Positions 9,478-17,954 of a stretch of DNA of 64,000 bases are shown here, piece by piece. The notes under the pieces are model-generated. The model did no database searches. It saw only the letters and a list, made by a program, of their open reading frames with translations, and was not told the origin of the DNA. The first letter of the stretch is position 1; every line of letters starts with the position of its first letter. The stretch is from Rhodobacterales bacterium HTCC2255 (GTDB lineage Bacteria; Pseudomonadota; Alphaproteobacteria; Rhodobacterales; Rhodobacteraceae). The translations under genes were made by a program, and so were the position numbers. Where the stretch lies: contig DS022282.1 in assembly GCA_000153745.1 (NCBI GenBank), positions 1,386,066-1,450,065 on the forward strand, read 5' to 3'.

Positions 9478-9613
9478 TTATAAAATTTATTATTTATATG
9501 CATACAATAAGAATAGTATGATAAATTAATTCAAACAATCTTGTTTATTAAAATAATTTAAGCATAATAGCGCAACCAAACGATGACATAAGAATCAAAT
9601 GATTCGAAAAAAA

Positions 9614-10357
9614 TCACACTCTAAAATCATCTCCTAAATATACTCTTCTAACATCATTATTTTCTATCACCTGTTCAGGAGTTCCGCTCATTAGAACTTT
9701 TCCATCATGAAGAATATATGCGCGATCTATTATTTCCAATGTTTCTCGAACATTATGATCAGTAATGAGAACGCCAATTTCTTTTTCTTTCAATTGAGCA
9801 ACTAGAAACCTAATATCTCCAACTGCGATGGGGTCAACGCCTGCAAACGGCTCATCCAATAAAATATACTTAGGATTTGCCGCTAAACAGCGTGCTATTT
9901 CAACCCGTCTACGTTCTCCACCAGATAAAGAAATGGCGGGAGATTTTCGAATATGTGAAATTGAAAACTCATTTAATAATTCTTCGACACGCTCTTTAGA
10001 TTCTGCTTTACTATTTGCCCATAGTTCAGAGACAGCTGAAATGTTTTGCTCAACATTTAAGCCCCGAAAAATACTTGCTTCCTGCGGTAAGTATCCGAGA
10101 CCTAATTGTGCTCTTCGATACATAGGTAGGTTTGTTGCATCAAAACCATCAACCGTGACACTACCTTTATCGGGACTAATTAGACCAGCAATTGAATAAA
10201 AGCATGTAGTTTTTCCTGCCCCATTGGGGCCTAATAATGCAACAACCTCACCTTTTTGCAGCTTAAGATCAACGTTGTGCAAAACTTTCTTATTTTTATA
10301 TGCTTTACCAATACCTTGAACAATCAGACCATCTGTAGGAATTTTTACGTCATCCAT
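9614..10357 (-). CDS. lptB: LPS export ABC transporter ATP-binding protein LptB
   Basis: Cytoplasmic ATPase that powers extraction of lipopolysaccharide from the inner membrane with LptFG and LptC. The 247-residue protein has Walker A GPNGAGKT (43-50), the Q-loop LPQEASIF, the ABC signature LSGGE (144-148) followed by RRRVEIAR, Walker B ILLDEP (165-170) and the H-loop in ITDHNVRE. Its length and the C-terminal [10 protein letters not shown] extension are typical. It is the last gene of the rnd-lptC-lptA-lptB operon, 4 nt after lptA. LptFG are not in the window. Confidence 0.96.
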   Translation of the reverse strand: MDDVKIPTDGLIVQGIGKAYKNKKVLHNVDLKLQKGEVVALLGPNGAGKTTCFYSIAGLISPDKGSVTVDGFDATNLPMYRRAQLGLGYLPQEASIFRGLNVEQNISAVSELWANSKAESKERVEELLNEFSISHIRKSPAISLSGGERRRVEIARCLAANPKYILLDEPFAGVDPIAVGDIRFLVAQLKEKEIGVLITDHNVRETLEIIDRAYILHDGKVLMSGTPEQVIENNDVRRVYLGDDFRV

Positions 10358-10361
10358 ATCG

Positions 10362-10844
10362 CTAATTAGGGGCTAGTGTAGTTTTTACATTTCCAGATAA
10401 ATTCGCAATATTTTTTAATATATCCATATCTAAATAATTCCCAGAAATTGTACTTTTGCCTTGAACTAAAAGAACGTTACCAGACATACTTAATAATCCA
10501 CTATCAATTTTATAAATTGCACTTTCTGCTTCAGCAATATCTTCACCATTTGTAAATACTACTTTGCCTGTGGCTTCTACAGAAGTGACTTTCCCTGTAT
10601 CTTGATTATATCTAACAACAATTTTATCAGCGCTTAAGCGTAATGAACCTTGGCCAACATAAGCAGTTCCTTCGAATATTGCAGAGTTTGAAGATTGATT
10701 AATTGATAAATTATTTGCAGTAATCTCAACAGGTAAATTAATATCATGGTTTGCACCACTTAAAGATAATGATGCATTTTGAGCAAAAACTTTTGGACTC
10801 AAAAGTAAAAGTCCTAGTGTAAATAATTTTAAATAAATTTTCAT
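10362..10844 (-). CDS. lptA: LPS transport periplasmic protein LptA
   Basis: Periplasmic bridge protein that shuttles lipopolysaccharide from LptC to the outer-membrane LptD. The protein (160 aa) starts with a signal peptide (about 21 residues, ending VFAQN). It continues with an OstA-type beta-jellyroll recognisable from [19 protein letters not shown] and the repeated pattern of transport-domain strands. It is 13 nt after lptC and 4 nt before lptB. Sequence conservation of this family is low, so the identification rests partly on operon position. Confidence 0.9.
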   Translation of the reverse strand: MKIYLKLFTLGLLLLSPKVFAQNASLSLSGANHDINLPVEITANNLSINQSSNSAIFEGTAYVGQGSLRLSADKIVVRYNQDTGKVTSVEATGKVVFTNGEDIAEAESAIYKIDSGLLSMSGNVLLVQGKSTISGNYLDMDILKNIANLSGNVKTTLAPN

Positions 10845-10857
10845 ATCGCTACTTTGC

Positions 10858-11481
10858 TTATTTAACTGTTGAAGGCAAGTATATCAGCGTAACACCATCA
10901 GAAAAATTTAAATTTCCACTTACTTGTGATGTTTTATTATCAAAATCTTTGAACAATTCCATAGATCCAGCTATAATTTTCCCGTATGGCCCACTTGCTT
11001 CTACTGAATTTGGTGCAATTAAATTTCCAAGTTTAAGATTAAGTTGAATTTTTTCGCTTATTGCTTTGTAACCATTTGTCATATCAATATAAACATTTCC
11101 ATTTAATTCAGCAGACTGTTTGATAAAATTCACCGATCCATTTTTTGAGCTAATTTTAAATCCAACGCCTTGCAAAGCATCAAACTCTAGACTTGGACCT
11201 ATCAAATCAATTTTCTCAGGTGAGGGAGAGTCGGGCATTGCCTCGATTGCTTTAAGAATAAATGAATCACCAAGATTTGTTAAACCTGAAAACTGTGGAT
11301 TAGTAATTTTCTGATCTGTGGTTAGATTTATTGTATCGGCATCGATTGATAAAGTTCCTGACCTTAATGCGTCTTCTTTTCCAAAAATAAAAACACTAGC
11401 AAGTAACAAAACTGCAATTACTGGCATTATTAATTTAGCCCACTTTATAGCTCTAGAATATGATTTAATAAAATTTTGCAT
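10858..11481 (-). CDS. lptC: LPS export ABC transporter periplasmic protein LptC
   Basis: Bitopic inner-membrane protein (207 aa) that receives lipopolysaccharide from LptBFG and hands it to LptA. One N-terminal membrane helix (about residues 15-33, IMPVIAVLLLASVFIFG) is followed by a periplasmic jellyroll domain. The start ATG at 11481 overlaps the last base of the rnd stop codon (TAATG), indicating translational coupling. Like LptA it is poorly conserved, and its assignment is strongly supported by the neighbours. Confidence 0.88.
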   Translation of the reverse strand: MQNFIKSYSRAIKWAKLIMPVIAVLLLASVFIFGKEDALRSGTLSIDADTINLTTDQKITNPQFSGLTNLGDSFILKAIEAMPDSPSPEKIDLIGPSLEFDALQGVGFKISSKNGSVNFIKQSAELNGNVYIDMTNGYKAISEKIQLNLKLGNLIAPNSVEASGPYGKIIAGSMELFKDFDNKTSQVSGNLNFSDGVTLIYLPSTVK

Positions 11482-12095
11482 TAACTATGAGAAAAAATAT
11501 CATCTTCTGACCAACCTGCAAGGTCAAGTGTTGCGCGCATTGGTAGAAAATTAAAACAAGCTTCGGCTATTTCGTATCTATTTTCTCTTTTTAAATTCAA
11601 GTTTAATTTATCCATTAATTTATGTAGATACAAAACATCACTTGCAGCGTATTCTATTTGTGCTTTTGTAAGTTCAGAAGCGCCCCAATCGGAGGATTGC
11701 TGTTGTTTTGATATTTCAATCGATAGCATCTCACGGAGCAAATTTTTTAGCCCATGCTTATTCGTGTATGTTCGAACTAATTTGGATGCAATTTTTGTGC
11801 AATAAACTGGTGAAATATTGATCTTAAAGTGATGTTTTAATATAGCAATATCAAATCGAGCGAAGTGAAAAAGCTTAACTTTATTTTGGTCGAGTAGAAT
11901 TTTACATATATTTGGTGCTTGCGGTGCATCTGGTTCAATTTGAACAATGTGTGCGTGACCATCTCCTGATGAAAATTGAATCACACACAATCTATCGCGC
12001 ATTGGATTTAGCCCCATGGTCTCAGTATCAATAGCAACGATAGGCCCAAGTTCCAAATTATCAGGTAAATCATTTTTATAAGTAAAATTTGTCAT
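11481..12095 (-). CDS. rnd: Ribonuclease D-type 3'-5' exonuclease (short form)
   Basis: DEDDy-family exonuclease expected to trim 3' ends of tRNA or other small RNAs. All catalytic residues are visible: D23 and E25 (AIDTETMG), D82 (FARFDIAIL) and Y149/D153 (YAASDVLYLHKL). At 204 residues it contains only the exonuclease domain and lacks the HRDC domains of E. coli RNase D. Short forms in front of lptC are usual in alphaproteobacteria. It is the first gene of the lpt operon and is divergent from proteorhodopsin across a 389-bp region. Confidence 0.9.
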   Translation of the reverse strand: MTNFTYKNDLPDNLELGPIVAIDTETMGLNPMRDRLCVIQFSSGDGHAHIVQIEPDAPQAPNICKILLDQNKVKLFHFARFDIAILKHHFKINISPVYCTKIASKLVRTYTNKHGLKNLLREMLSIEISKQQQSSDWGASELTKAQIEYAASDVLYLHKLMDKLNLNLKRENRYEIAEACFNFLPMRATLDLAGWSEDDIFSHS

Positions 12096-12205
12096 AGTAA
12101 TTACTATAGTATTTGTAGGTTCGTGGGGAAAGTGGTTTTAAAGCATGTAAAATAAAATTTTAATACTGAAAAAAGCTTCATTATTGGTATAGTCACATAC
12201 ACCAT

Positions 12206-12237
12206 AAGTAGTGATAAAATGTCGAAAATCACTACTT
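12206..12237. promoter_or_regulatory. perfect 10-bp dyad upstream of proteorhodopsin
   Basis: Arms 12206-12215 (AAGTAGTGAT) and 12228-12237 (ATCACTACTT) are perfect inverted copies separated by 12 nt. The site lies in the 389-bp divergent region between rnd and the opsin gene, about 250 bp before the opsin ATG. It may be a dimeric regulator site serving either gene, or an RNA hairpin. No U-run typical of a terminator follows, and no gene needs termination here. Confidence 0.45.
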
Positions 12238-12343
12238 TTAGTGTCATAAATACAATAAAAATATATATATCACATATCAACATTTTTTTAAGCCATTGAT
12301 AAATATACACTTTTTTTATTTTTTATAAACTTTTTACATTTTT

Positions 12344-12406
12344 TTCTTGAAACATTTACCAAATTCTTGAAACAATTGAACTACGAGTAACAAAATTGAG
12401 TATAAA
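12344..12406 (+). promoter_or_regulatory. candidate proteorhodopsin promoter with tandem TTCTTGAAACA repeat
   Basis: The 11-mer TTCTTGAAACA occurs exactly twice, at 12344-12354 and 12364-12374, a 20-bp period equal to about two helical turns. Just downstream, TTGAAC (12376-12381) and TATAAA (12401-12406) form a -35/-10-like pair with a long 19-bp spacer. The rest of 12096-12470 is AT-rich with no credible gene. Direct repeats so close to the putative promoter suggest an activator or an alternative sigma factor; this is inference. Confidence 0.45.
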
Positions 12407-12484
12407 TATAAAAAAAATTTAGTTTGTTGAAGCAGTGTAATTAAATACTATCTCAACATGATATACTAAATAGTGGAGGATTAT

Positions 12485-13255
12485 ATGACGATTTTATCAA
12501 AAAAAGGCTTTAAAGTGGCCTTAGCAACAGTGGCGGCAGGTATTTTACCAGCTTCGGCACATGCTGCAACACTTGCGCCTAATGATTATGTTGGAATTTC
12601 ATTCTGGTTGATATCAATGGCACTTATTGCTGCAACAGCATTTTTCTTTATTGAAACTACTAGAGTTGAAGGAAAATGGAAAACATCACTAACAGTATCC
12701 GGTTTGGTTACGTTAGTAGCTGCAGTGCACTACTTTTACATGCGTGATGTGTGGGTATCAACAGGTGAATCACCGACAGTATACCGATATATTGATTGGC
12801 TAATTACTGTTCCATTATTAATGGTTGAGTTTTATCTGATCCTTCGTGCAATCACTAAGGTATCAATTGGCATCTTCTGGCGCCTAATGATTGGTACTGT
12901 AGTCATGCTCGTTGGTGGGTATGCTGGTGAAATCGGTTATATTAGTGCTACTTTAGGATTTATCATTGGTATGCTTGGTTGGGCATATATATTATATGAA
13001 ATCTTTGCAGGTGAAGCTAGTAAAGTTGCTGCAGATGAAGCTCCTGCTTCAGTACAATCTGCATTCTCAACAATGCGTTGGATTGTGACGATTGGTTGGG
13101 CAATTTATCCTTTAGGATATTTTATGGGTTACATGAACGGCGCTGTTAGCGACGAAGCATTAAACATAATCTATAACTTTGCTGATGTATGGAACAAAAT
13201 AGCGTTTGGTGTAATTATCTGGAACGTTGCTGTAACTGAATCAGAATCTAAATAA
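12485..13255 (+). CDS. Proteorhodopsin, green-tuned light-driven proton pump
   Basis: Seven-helix retinal protein that pumps protons outward in light and adds to the proton motive force. The 256-residue protein has a cleavable signal-like N terminus (about 1-27, ending AHAA). Key residues are all present: H82 (the helix B histidine), D104 proton acceptor in RYIDWLITVP, E115 proton donor, and K238 for the Schiff base in DVWNKIAFG. The spectral-tuning position (105 in the reference opsin) is L112, which predicts green absorption; blue types have Gln. Start ATG 12485 is set by GGAGG at 12475-12479; the GTG at 12473 would overlap this site. Retinal is supplied by the crt/blh genes directly downstream. 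Confidence 0.97.
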   Translation: MTILSKKGFKVALATVAAGILPASAHAATLAPNDYVGISFWLISMALIAATAFFFIETTRVEGKWKTSLTVSGLVTLVAAVHYFYMRDVWVSTGESPTVYRYIDWLITVPLLMVEFYLILRAITKVSIGIFWRLMIGTVVMLVGGYAGEIGYISATLGFIIGMLGWAYILYEIFAGEASKVAADEAPASVQSAFSTMRWIVTIGWAIYPLGYFMGYMNGAVSDEALNIIYNFADVWNKIAFGVIIWNVAVTESESK

Positions 13256-13263
13256 ATTGAAAA

Positions 13264-13294
13264 TGGGGGAGTAACTTATTTTGTTACTCCCCCA
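13264..13294 (+). terminator. strong hairpin after proteorhodopsin
   Basis: Arms 13264-13275 (TGGGGGAGTAAC) and 13283-13294 (GTTACTCCCCCA) pair perfectly around a 7-nt loop. T-rich sequence follows after about 15 nt (CTTTTTTTATT). It sits 9 bp after the opsin stop and 50 bp before crtE. It probably terminates most opsin transcripts or stabilises a monocistronic opsin mRNA, with limited read-through into the carotenoid genes. Confidence 0.75.
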
Positions 13295-13343
13295 TAATAC
13301 TTACTACTTTTTTTATTAAATTTTATTATCTAGGAGGCAGCCA

Positions 13344-14351
13344 ATGGACAAACTTTCTACGTTTTCCGCCGATGCTGTCAATTTAAATGGACTGCTAACA
13401 CATAATAAATTACCATCTGTCAATCATGTCCATGAATTAATTCTTAATAGGTTGGAAAATGTTGATGCGTCTCTCTCAGAAGCTGCATTTTTTCATTTTA
13501 AAACCCCAGGTAAAATGCTCCGAGCCAAAATGGCGATACAAAGCGCATCACTGGCAGAGATTGATATTTCAACATCCTTACTTTGGGCTGCTGCTGTAGA
13601 AGTTTTACATAATGCTTCATTAATACATGATGATATTTGTGATGGTGACAAACAACGCCGTGGTCGAGAATCTATATGGGTCAAATTTGGGCGTGATACT
13701 GCTTTGACACTTGGTGATTGGTTAATTGCCTTATCATTTGAATTGGCTTCAGAAGCTGCTGAAATGTCAAATACACCTAGATTGGTTGGAGTTCTAGCAA
13801 GACACATGGCGACAACAACTGCTGGCCAGGCAATGGAGTTTGGATGGAATAGTACACAAAGTTGGGACGTGTATCTTAAAATAGCAGCAGATAAAACGGC
13901 ACCATTACTAACTGCTCCTATTCATGGAGTTACTCTGATGAGTGGAACTAGTGGTCTAGGTTTTGCTATATCAGGATATTTCTGTGATCTGGGTAAGGCT
14001 TATCAGATTGCAAATGACATTCAAAATTTTAAAGGTACAGATGGAGCTAAATTAATAGCGGGCGACCTTGCGCGGCGAGCACCTAATGCAGTAACGGTTT
14101 CTTTTGTTGAATCTTTAAATGAGCAAGATCACAATGAATTTACAATTTGGTATAATAATTCAGATAACAAAGATTTGAAACTTTGGAGAGATAAAATACT
14201 TGCGTCAAAAGCAATTGAAATATCTTCTGTAAGAATGTTAAAAATACTCAATGCAGCAGAGCGTAATATAAATACATTACCAAGCATAGCATTGGAAGCT
14301 GTTGTTCCTGTACACACAATAATAAAACGTGTTTGTGCGCTTTCAATATAA
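13344..14351 (+). CDS. crtE: Polyprenyl (geranylgeranyl) diphosphate synthase-like protein CrtE
   Basis: Expected to make geranylgeranyl diphosphate, the first carotenoid precursor. The 335-residue protein has the isoprenyl synthase fold signatures. HDDICD (first aspartate-rich motif, D96-D100, short DDxxD type) is followed by RRGRES, and a KT pair lies at 184-185. Two features are unusual. The second aspartate-rich motif, normally DDxxD, reads NDIQN (224-228), and the usual GKRxRP motif reads GKMLRA (56-61). A strong AGGAGG site 6 nt before ATG 13344 supports the start. Position between opsin and crtI makes the GGPP synthase role the best guess, but altered chemistry or dependence on another prenyl synthase cannot be excluded. 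Confidence 0.8.
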   Translation: MDKLSTFSADAVNLNGLLTHNKLPSVNHVHELILNRLENVDASLSEAAFFHFKTPGKMLRAKMAIQSASLAEIDISTSLLWAAAVEVLHNASLIHDDICDGDKQRRGRESIWVKFGRDTALTLGDWLIALSFELASEAAEMSNTPRLVGVLARHMATTTAGQAMEFGWNSTQSWDVYLKIAADKTAPLLTAPIHGVTLMSGTSGLGFAISGYFCDLGKAYQIANDIQNFKGTDGAKLIAGDLARRAPNAVTVSFVESLNEQDHNEFTIWYNNSDNKDLKLWRDKILASKAIEISSVRMLKILNAAERNINTLPSIALEAVVPVHTIIKRVCALSI

Positions 14352-14414
14352 TAAAAAACTTTCTATAAATTATATGAGTTTTTCATATAGTTAAATATAT
14401 TTGGAATTTATGAG

Positions 14415-15914
14415 TTGATAAAAAATAATAAAAAAATTCTTGTTATTGGGGCAGGATTTGGTGGTATTGCTTCTGCGCTTCGTATGCGTGCTCTCGGGTA
14501 TGATGTAACACTCATAGATAGATTAAGTGCTATTGGGGGGCGTGCTCAAGTTTTTAATCGTGGTGGCTTTAAGCATGATGCTGGGCCTACTGTTATAACA
14601 GCACCATTTTTATTTGATGAACTATTTGAGCTTTTTGATGAAAACCGAGAAGACTACGTAGAGTTTAGAGCTCTTGATCCTTGGTATAGGTTTTACTTTC
14701 ATACTGGTGAACAATTTGATTACAGACCTTCAGTTGAAGACACAAATAAAGAAATAGCTCGATTTTCACCTAAAGATGTTAAAGGTTACAGCCGACTATT
14801 AAAAGCATCGCAAGCAATCTATGAGATTGGGTTTGAAAAGTTATCAGATAAGCCTTTTACAAAATTTTGGGATATGATGGCGCAGATACCAAGTTTAATA
14901 AAATTGCAAAGTTATTTTTCTGTATCTGGAATAGTAAACAAGTATATCAAACACCCACTCTTAAGGCAGGCCTTTTCAATCCATCCCCTTTTAGTAGGGG
15001 GCAATCCATTTAGCACCACGTCTATATATGCACTTATACATTATTTAGAGCGCAGATGGGGCGTATTTTTTGCCATGGGTGGGACTGGAAAATTAGTTCA
15101 ATCGTTATATGATTTAATGAATAAGAATGGTGTCAAAATAATTTTAGATACCGACATAGCTCAGATTGAAGTTAAGAATAATAAGGCATTAGGTGCAACC
15201 AGCACTGATGGCAGATTTTTTTCTGCAGATCGAATTATATGCAATGGTGATCCGCCAACTGTGTATTCTCAAATGTTACCAGGTGAAAAAAATCGCAGCA
15301 AACGTCTATTCCCTGAAAAATTAACTCAATACTCTATGGGATTATATGTGCTGTTTTTTGGTACAGAAAAAACCTACGAAGATATAGCCCACCATACAAT
15401 ATGGATGGGACCAAGATATAAAGAACTACTTTCAGATATTTTTGATCGAAAAATATTAGCAGACGATTTTTCTTTATATGTACATCGCCCAACAGCCACT
15501 GATAGTAGTTTTGCGCCAGATGGTTGTGATAGTTTTTATGTTCTTTGCCCCGTACCGAATTTGCGAGCAGATATTGACTGGGATGAAACTGGCCCAATTC
15601 TGCAAGAGCGTATAATCAATGAATTATCCAATACCATAATGCCTGATCTGAAGTCAGTTATAACTGATGATTTTTATATGACGCCTGTTGATTTCAAAGA
15701 TGACTACAGATCAATGCATGGAGCAGGTTTTTCAATTGCACCAATTTTTTTACAATCTGCATGGTTCAGGTTTCACAATAGAGACCCACATATTGATAAT
15801 CTATATTTTGCAGCAGCAGGTGCACATCCTGGTGCAGGTATACCTGGAGTATTATCATCTGCTAAAGTTGTTGAAAGCTTGGTAATAGAAGATGAAAAAA
15901 AACAGCAGAGTTAA
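14415..15914 (+). CDS. crtI: Phytoene desaturase CrtI
   Basis: FAD-dependent enzyme that converts phytoene to lycopene by successive desaturations. The protein (499 aa) opens with the Rossmann dinucleotide motif IGAGFGGIAS (G12, G14, G17). It continues with the family's GGRAQVFNRGGFKHDAGPTVI block and ends with the bacterial carotenoid desaturase signature AAAGAHPGAGIPG near residues 472-484. The start is a TTG at 14415; a nearby ATG at 14410 runs immediately into a stop. The 63-bp gap from crtE contains a weak 7-bp hairpin (14371-14389). Expected to be co-transcribed with crtE and crtB. Confidence 0.95.
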   Translation: MIKNNKKILVIGAGFGGIASALRMRALGYDVTLIDRLSAIGGRAQVFNRGGFKHDAGPTVITAPFLFDELFELFDENREDYVEFRALDPWYRFYFHTGEQFDYRPSVEDTNKEIARFSPKDVKGYSRLLKASQAIYEIGFEKLSDKPFTKFWDMMAQIPSLIKLQSYFSVSGIVNKYIKHPLLRQAFSIHPLLVGGNPFSTTSIYALIHYLERRWGVFFAMGGTGKLVQSLYDLMNKNGVKIILDTDIAQIEVKNNKALGATSTDGRFFSADRIICNGDPPTVYSQMLPGEKNRSKRLFPEKLTQYSMGLYVLFFGTEKTYEDIAHHTIWMGPRYKELLSDIFDRKILADDFSLYVHRPTATDSSFAPDGCDSFYVLCPVPNLRADIDWDETGPILQERIINELSNTIMPDLKSVITDDFYMTPVDFKDDYRSMHGAGFSIAPIFLQSAWFRFHNRDPHIDNLYFAAAGAHPGAGIPGVLSSAKVVESLVIEDEKKQQS

Positions 15915-15952
15915 TAAAAGTTCTTAAGATGTATAATGTTTGGTGAAATATT

Positions 15953-16873
15953 TTGGATAATATAGAAAGTGAGACGTTAACACCTTCAGCCGCACTTGCT
16001 TCATATGGTAAAAGTTTTAATTGGGCTAAAAGATTCCTTGGTAAAACAATGGGAACTGATGCTGCTATATTATATAGGTTTTGTAGGGTCCTGGATGATA
16101 TGGCTGATGGTGATATTATTGATGGACCAGAAAGATTATTTAAAATACGTGATGGTTTATTAAAAAACTATCAAACAGATGATCCTTTATTAATTGAATT
16201 TGAACTTTTTATTACTTCAAAGAAATTACCAAAATTAGTAATAATCTCACTAATTGACGGGTTACTTGGTGATCAGGAAATTGTTTTAATAAAAAATGAG
16301 TTTGAACTACTCCGATATTGTTACCGTGTTGCTGGAACAGTCGGAATACTTATGTGTAATGTTTTGGATTGTGATGAAACTGATGCCATAGATTATGCTA
16401 TAGATTTAGGTATAGCTATGCAGCTAACAAATATTGCTCGTGATATACTTGAGGATGCTCAAATGGGTAGACGTTATTTACCTGAAAGCTGGGTTGGAGA
16501 TGTTACACCGGAAGAAATAGTTCAAATTAGTCAACATCCAAAATCAAAGAGAGCACAGGATATATGCATTGGATCAAAAAAACTTCTTAATCTTGCTGAA
16601 CAATACTATACTAGCGGTTTAACGGGTTGTGCATATTTACCTTTAAGGGCCCACGCAGCGATTTCTGTAGCTGCGTTGGTTTATCGTCAAATAGGTATTA
16701 AAACTAAAAATAAAGGGTATCCTTGGTTTAATGGGAGAGAATTTACATCAACAAGCGAGAAAATTATATGCAGTTTTTTTGGTTTACTAATATTATACAA
16801 ACGTCTTTTTAAAAAAGGTCAGCATAAATCTATTTTGCATGATGGCTTAAGAGGATTACCATATGTCAAATAA
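15953..16873 (+). CDS. crtB: Phytoene synthase CrtB
   Basis: Condenses two GGPP molecules to phytoene. The 306-residue protein has the two aspartate-rich motifs of the squalene/phytoene synthase family. The first is VLDDMADGD (D48, D49, D52) and the second is NIARDILEDAQMGRRYLP (D164, D168). Between them is the conserved YCYRVAGTVG block (122-131). The start is TTG 15953, preceded by GGTGA at a 6-nt spacing. Its end overlaps the crtY start by 11 nt, so the two are translationally coupled. Confidence 0.95.
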   Translation: MDNIESETLTPSAALASYGKSFNWAKRFLGKTMGTDAAILYRFCRVLDDMADGDIIDGPERLFKIRDGLLKNYQTDDPLLIEFELFITSKKLPKLVIISLIDGLLGDQEIVLIKNEFELLRYCYRVAGTVGILMCNVLDCDETDAIDYAIDLGIAMQLTNIARDILEDAQMGRRYLPESWVGDVTPEEIVQISQHPKSKRAQDICIGSKKLLNLAEQYYTSGLTGCAYLPLRAHAAISVAALVYRQIGIKTKNKGYPWFNGREFTSTSEKIICSFFGLLILYKRLFKKGQHKSILHDGLRGLPYVK

Positions 16874-17954
16874 TGTATTAGATAAAACTGATGTTACATT
16901 ATTGGGTGCAGGCTGTGCGAGCCTTTCTCTTGCGTCACGCGCAAATGAACTTGAGGATTATGATTTTACGGTTATTGATCCTGAGACTCATTTGGCACAG
17001 GATCATATTTGGGGATTTTGGCAAATGCCGTGGCTTTCTGCTGCAGTATTAATTTCACGTAAAAAATGGTATAACTGGAAAATTATTACTACAGATAAAG
17101 CCGTGCTTCATACAACTGAGGCGTTTCCATATTCAGCCATTAATAGAAATGATTGGATTAGTGATTGTTTTGAAAAGGCTATTGATAATAATGTAAAATT
17201 TAAGCGTGAATTAACAAAAGAGTGTAGTTCCCAAGTTTTAGATAGTAGACCTCCAAAAATACCTAAGGACAACATGCTTCAACATTTTGTTGGCTACGAG
17301 ATTCAAGCAGAAAAAGATGTGTTTGATGACACAACTGCAATTTTGATGGATTTTAGATGTGATCAAAGTTTAGGTATGCACTTTATATATTTTTTACCGT
17401 TTTCAAAACGGCAAGCCCTTGTTGAGTCTACATTGTTTAGCCCAAAAAAAGCAGTACCTGAATTTTATGACAATGCAATTAAAACATATCTTGATAAAAT
17501 TATGTTTACTAAAAGTTATAAGATATTGCGTAAAGAAAAAGGTGTTATACCTTTGGGTATTTTTGAAAAACGAAATCCATTATACGATGGGATTGGTGGA
17601 AACGGTGGAGCTATAAGGCCGTCAAGTGGTTATGCATTCAGCTTTATTCAAAAACAAATAGATAAAATTATTAAGTCTTCAAAAAAAACTAAAAAACTGA
17701 TGGTTAGTTCACCACACAGTAAATTTGAATTATGTATGGATCGGATATTTATAAAGGTACTTAGAAAATATCCATTAATTGCACCTGATATATTTATTAA
17801 AATGGCAGAAAAGTTAACTGGGGACGAATTTGCTAAATTTTTAAGTGGTGAAGCGAACTATAAGATATGGCTTAAAGTTATATATTCTATGCCAAAAACT
17901 CCATTTATTAAAGCATCGCATGAAATCTTAAAAGGAACGGATCCAAAGTGGTAG
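16863..17954 (+). CDS. crtY: Lycopene beta-cyclase CrtY
   Basis: Cyclises both ends of lycopene to give beta-carotene. The protein (363 aa) is of the bacterial CrtY type. An N-terminal dinucleotide-binding stretch (LLGAGCASLSLA, near 14-25) is followed by DHIWGFW, corresponding to the NHTWSF block of other CrtY proteins. The internal GMHFIYFLPFS segment (about residue 170) and a Gly-rich GGNGGAIRPSSGYAF motif (about 244-258) are also present. It overlaps crtB upstream and blh downstream. No sign of decay. Confidence 0.92.
   Translation: MSNNVLDKTDVTLLGAGCASLSLASRANELEDYDFTVIDPETHLAQDHIWGFWQMPWLSAAVLISRKKWYNWKIITTDKAVLHTTEAFPYSAINRNDWISDCFEKAIDNNVKFKRELTKECSSQVLDSRPPKIPKDNMLQHFVGYEIQAEKDVFDDTTAILMDFRCDQSLGMHFIYFLPFSKRQALVESTLFSPKKAVPEFYDNAIKTYLDKIMFTKSYKILRKEKGVIPLGIFEKRNPLYDGIGGNGGAIRPSSGYAFSFIQKQIDKIIKSSKKTKKLMVSSPHSKFELCMDRIFIKVLRKYPLIAPDIFIKMAEKLTGDEFAKFLSGEANYKIWLKVIYSMPKTPFIKASHEILKGTDPKW

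Noticed and set aside
12104-12310. 68-codon minus-strand frame between rnd and the opsin
   Set aside because: It is a low-complexity hydrophobic translation of AT-rich DNA, has no ribosome-binding site, and covers the dyad and control region of the opsin; no recognisable family.
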